Assembly: GCA_036583965.1 (NCBI GenBank)
Contig: JAZBQD010000017.1
Coordinates: forward strand, 23,408,385-23,472,384
DNA length: 64,000 bases
Direction of reading: 5' to 3'
Source: Prunella strophiata
Lineage: Eukaryota; Chordata; Aves; Passeriformes; Prunellidae
Under the pieces are notes generated by a model. The model did not search any database. It was given only the letters and a program-made list of their open reading frames with translations, and had not been told where the DNA came from. Each line of letters starts with the position of its first letter. Within the stretch, counting starts at the first letter, position 1. This document shows, one piece after another, positions 61,500 to 64,000 of this stretch. Both the position numbers and the translations under genes were made by a program.

Positions 61500-64000
61500 G
61501 TAACAATTGGAAGGGAAGATAGAAAGAAATTCAGTACGATCTGCAGACCTTTATTTCTGAACATGGAATAATATTTAATATTCCCTGGCACAGGCTCTTC
61601 TATGCAAAGCCTTCAAGCTCTGCAATGCACTGCCTTCTACCAGCAAGCTGTACATCCTCCCGTCATTCCTCACGCTCCTGCAGGGCTGCACATCCACTGG
61701 CCAAACAGTGCCCACATTAGCAACCTGACACCTTAAACATATTCAGCCCTTTGGTTGGCTGATGGCAAAGAAGCAAGTTAAACTGGAAAGGTCAAGTGGA
61801 AATCTCTGAACAGAGCGAGCCATATTGCAGACACAAAGTAAAGTGAGCAATGAGTTCTCAAGCTATGTGAAAACTGGGTCAAAAAGGCCTGAAACAGAAG
61901 CTGTTAGGCAAAGTGAGAAACCACGGTTGTTATTTCAAAGATGGTCCACACAGCAATATCGCTCTGTGGCCAGGATGTGCTTTGCTTTTGGCTCTGCTCA
62001 AGACTGAAGGCAGGTTTGAACTGTAAGCAGGGGTTACATAAAGCCGATGCAAGCTGCATTGGGAGCAGAAGCCATGTGCAAAAACAGGAAGGTGTGCAGG
62101 AAAACCAAAACCAACAATCTTGATAAAGGGAAGAAATTATATCACATGCTTTCACAGATAGGCAGGGACAGCATTGAAAACCTTCCATGCTCACTAATAG
62201 GACCCTAATTTTTAACCTTCCAAGGATTTCATGCATGTTGTCCACTTAAGTCACAACGTCTAAGCTTCCAGCCTGTCCACACTATGACTAAACCAAATGC
62301 CTCAAAAGAGGAGCAATAAAACCCGAAGTGACTCCATCCTCCTCAGAGAAGGATGCTAGCAGGACAGTACTTACAAGAACCCCTGTAACACCCTTTGGTA
62401 GGCATTTCAGAACTTACAAAGGTGGTGCTTTGTGATCCTGGGCAGCTTCTGGTCCTTCATTGCAATGTATTCAGAGCACACAACACTGAGTGTAGAAACA
62501 GGGAATCTTGAAAAAAGAGATGCATGGCAGGTGTGAACAGTACGAAGACAACCCATCCTTTCCCTGGTGGAATGCAATCAGAAAAATCATTCCAACCTAG
62601 GACTGAAGGAACTGGTGTAAGACAATAGCAGAATCCTGCACTGAAAAATTTACCTGGAAATTTGTACAGAAATACTAAAGGCACAGTGGTTTTACTAGAA
62701 GCCTTAGCCAGTTACCCCAAATTATCTATCCTTACATCTCGGAAAAAAACAGCCAGCACTTGTGAACAGGGACTGAAGTGACATCCTGCTGTAACAGCAT
62801 CTTCTTATAAAGAGGATGAGCCAGGTCGAGTAGAGACCATAAGGGAAAGAATAACAAAGGTAATTCACATCCTGTCTTGCTTCCATGACAGCTGAGCCCT
62901 GCACACTGAAAGGCTTCTGGAGCTCCCTCCTCTGCTCCTCCTATGCAGTGGAAATGCTGCTTTTATTGTATGCCACATCATTATGTTGCAGCTGGAGAAA
63001 GAGAAAAAAAAAAAAGCCCTTTTTGTACTTGCCTATAAACAGTCAGGTCATGAAAGAAATAAATTGCAACAAATTATGAGGTCCTACTCAAACTGCAGCT
63101 CTCTGCAAGCACAGAGTATTCCCAGGTAAGCAGCCACTTGCCCATTTAATTAATTTTCTTTTTCTTTTTTTGTAATTAAATATACTTTAGACATCTAAAC
63201 AGCCAATATGGAACAGCCTGGTTTTGGAAGCCAGCATGCTCTGTAACCGTGGCAAGTTCTCAGAGTCAGGCTGATGCTGCAAGGCATGAACTGCACATTT
63301 AAGTTACATAAGCAACTTTCACTGGAGAGTATATAAAATGTCAAAATCTGGTACTATGCCTTATGTTCCTCTGTTTCAGAGTTTAAAAGTTAAAAACTGC
63401 TGCAAAACCACCAAAGGTTTTCAGTCACAAAGGTACAATCTACATGTTTTGAGCTTTAGATATTTGAGAAGCCTTTTAAGATGAAACTTGGTGATTTGAG
63501 AAGGTTTAAAGGTTTGGTTTTTTATTTAATTTATTCAATTTTAGCATTCCTGGAGTTTGGAAAATTAGGTGTCCATCCGGATTCCACAGTTTTAAGGTTT
63601 GGTGGTTTTTTTTTTTATAATTCTGAGGTAAAATAATTTGTCTTGATATTCACAAAAAGGCAGTTTACAAATAGAATCACATGTGCTTTCCTTTCCCATG
63701 GACATGTGATTAAACTGGCTGCTGGCAAAATGGGCTGCTAAATGCTGAGAAGGTTTGCAATCAGCCTGCAATGTAAAAATCTATACCCCCTCCATCAAAA
63801 TTTACATGGCATAGTACTACATAAAATGATAACACAATCATTGAGCAGAAAGTATCCACATAAAATAAATGCAGCGACTATTTGCTTATCCAACCACTAA
63901 ATAAGGAAAATGCAACCTAGATTGAGTGAGACAAAAATGGAGAGTTTTTATTTTTCATATGATAGAAACTATTGCCATACTCTTGCTTAAAAAGCCAGGC

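Larger units (their letters stand above)
60757..64000. other. Upstream of the TOPORS-type exon, no exon identified
   Basis: The 5' exons and promoter of the TOPORS-type gene should lie on this side. I found no CpG-rich segment and no exon that would join in phase. It holds a poly-T run near 61016-61037 and only short frames. Confidence 0.5.

Overview
The window is nuclear DNA of a bird, most likely a passerine. The reasons are spliced vertebrate genes with GT-AG introns, CR1 LINE fragments with the characteristic 3' end, a solo LTR that I recognise as the bird ERVL (TguLTR5-like) type, a solo LTR with ERVK features, and no SINEs. TMEM215 and TOPORS lie near each other on human 9p21, a region that corresponds largely to the avian Z chromosome, so Z linkage is a reasonable inference, not something seen here.

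Layout. (1) 1-21.1 kb: the 3' part of a receptor-type guanylate cyclase gene on the + strand. I rebuilt 15 coding exons whose reading phases all join, giving about 574 codons to a TGA at 21083. They encode the juxtamembrane segment, the pseudokinase domain, the dimerisation helix and a complete cyclase domain with all its catalytic motifs. The extracellular and membrane parts lie mostly or wholly upstream. Its introns hold a GGAA/GTGGCGGAA array, homopolymer runs, a CR1 copy and an unidentified minus-strand relic. (2) 21-31 kb: no gene recognised. (3) 31.0-32.45 kb: TMEM215 on the - strand, with its whole coding sequence in one exon under a CpG island. (4) 32.5-51.9 kb: no host gene recognised. 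It holds a CR1 interrupted by a 595-bp ERVL solo LTR (5-bp duplication GATGC), an oppositely oriented CR1 piece, a third CR1, and a 624-bp ERVK-type solo LTR (6-bp duplication CAAAAC). (5) 51.95-53.96 kb: a 2-kb minisatellite with an 11-bp unit, which produces false open frames of up to 881 codons. (6) 59.3-60.8 kb: a TOPORS-type RING finger exon on the - strand that stops at about half the mammalian protein length.

The genes are independent single-gene units: a cGMP-producing receptor, a small two-pass membrane protein and a nuclear ubiquitin/SUMO ligase. The most interesting points are the intact receptor cyclase at a place where I know of none in human, the shortened TOPORS copy with unexpected orientation relative to TMEM215, and the datable nested mobile elements. 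I saw no RNA genes and no CRISPR-like array.
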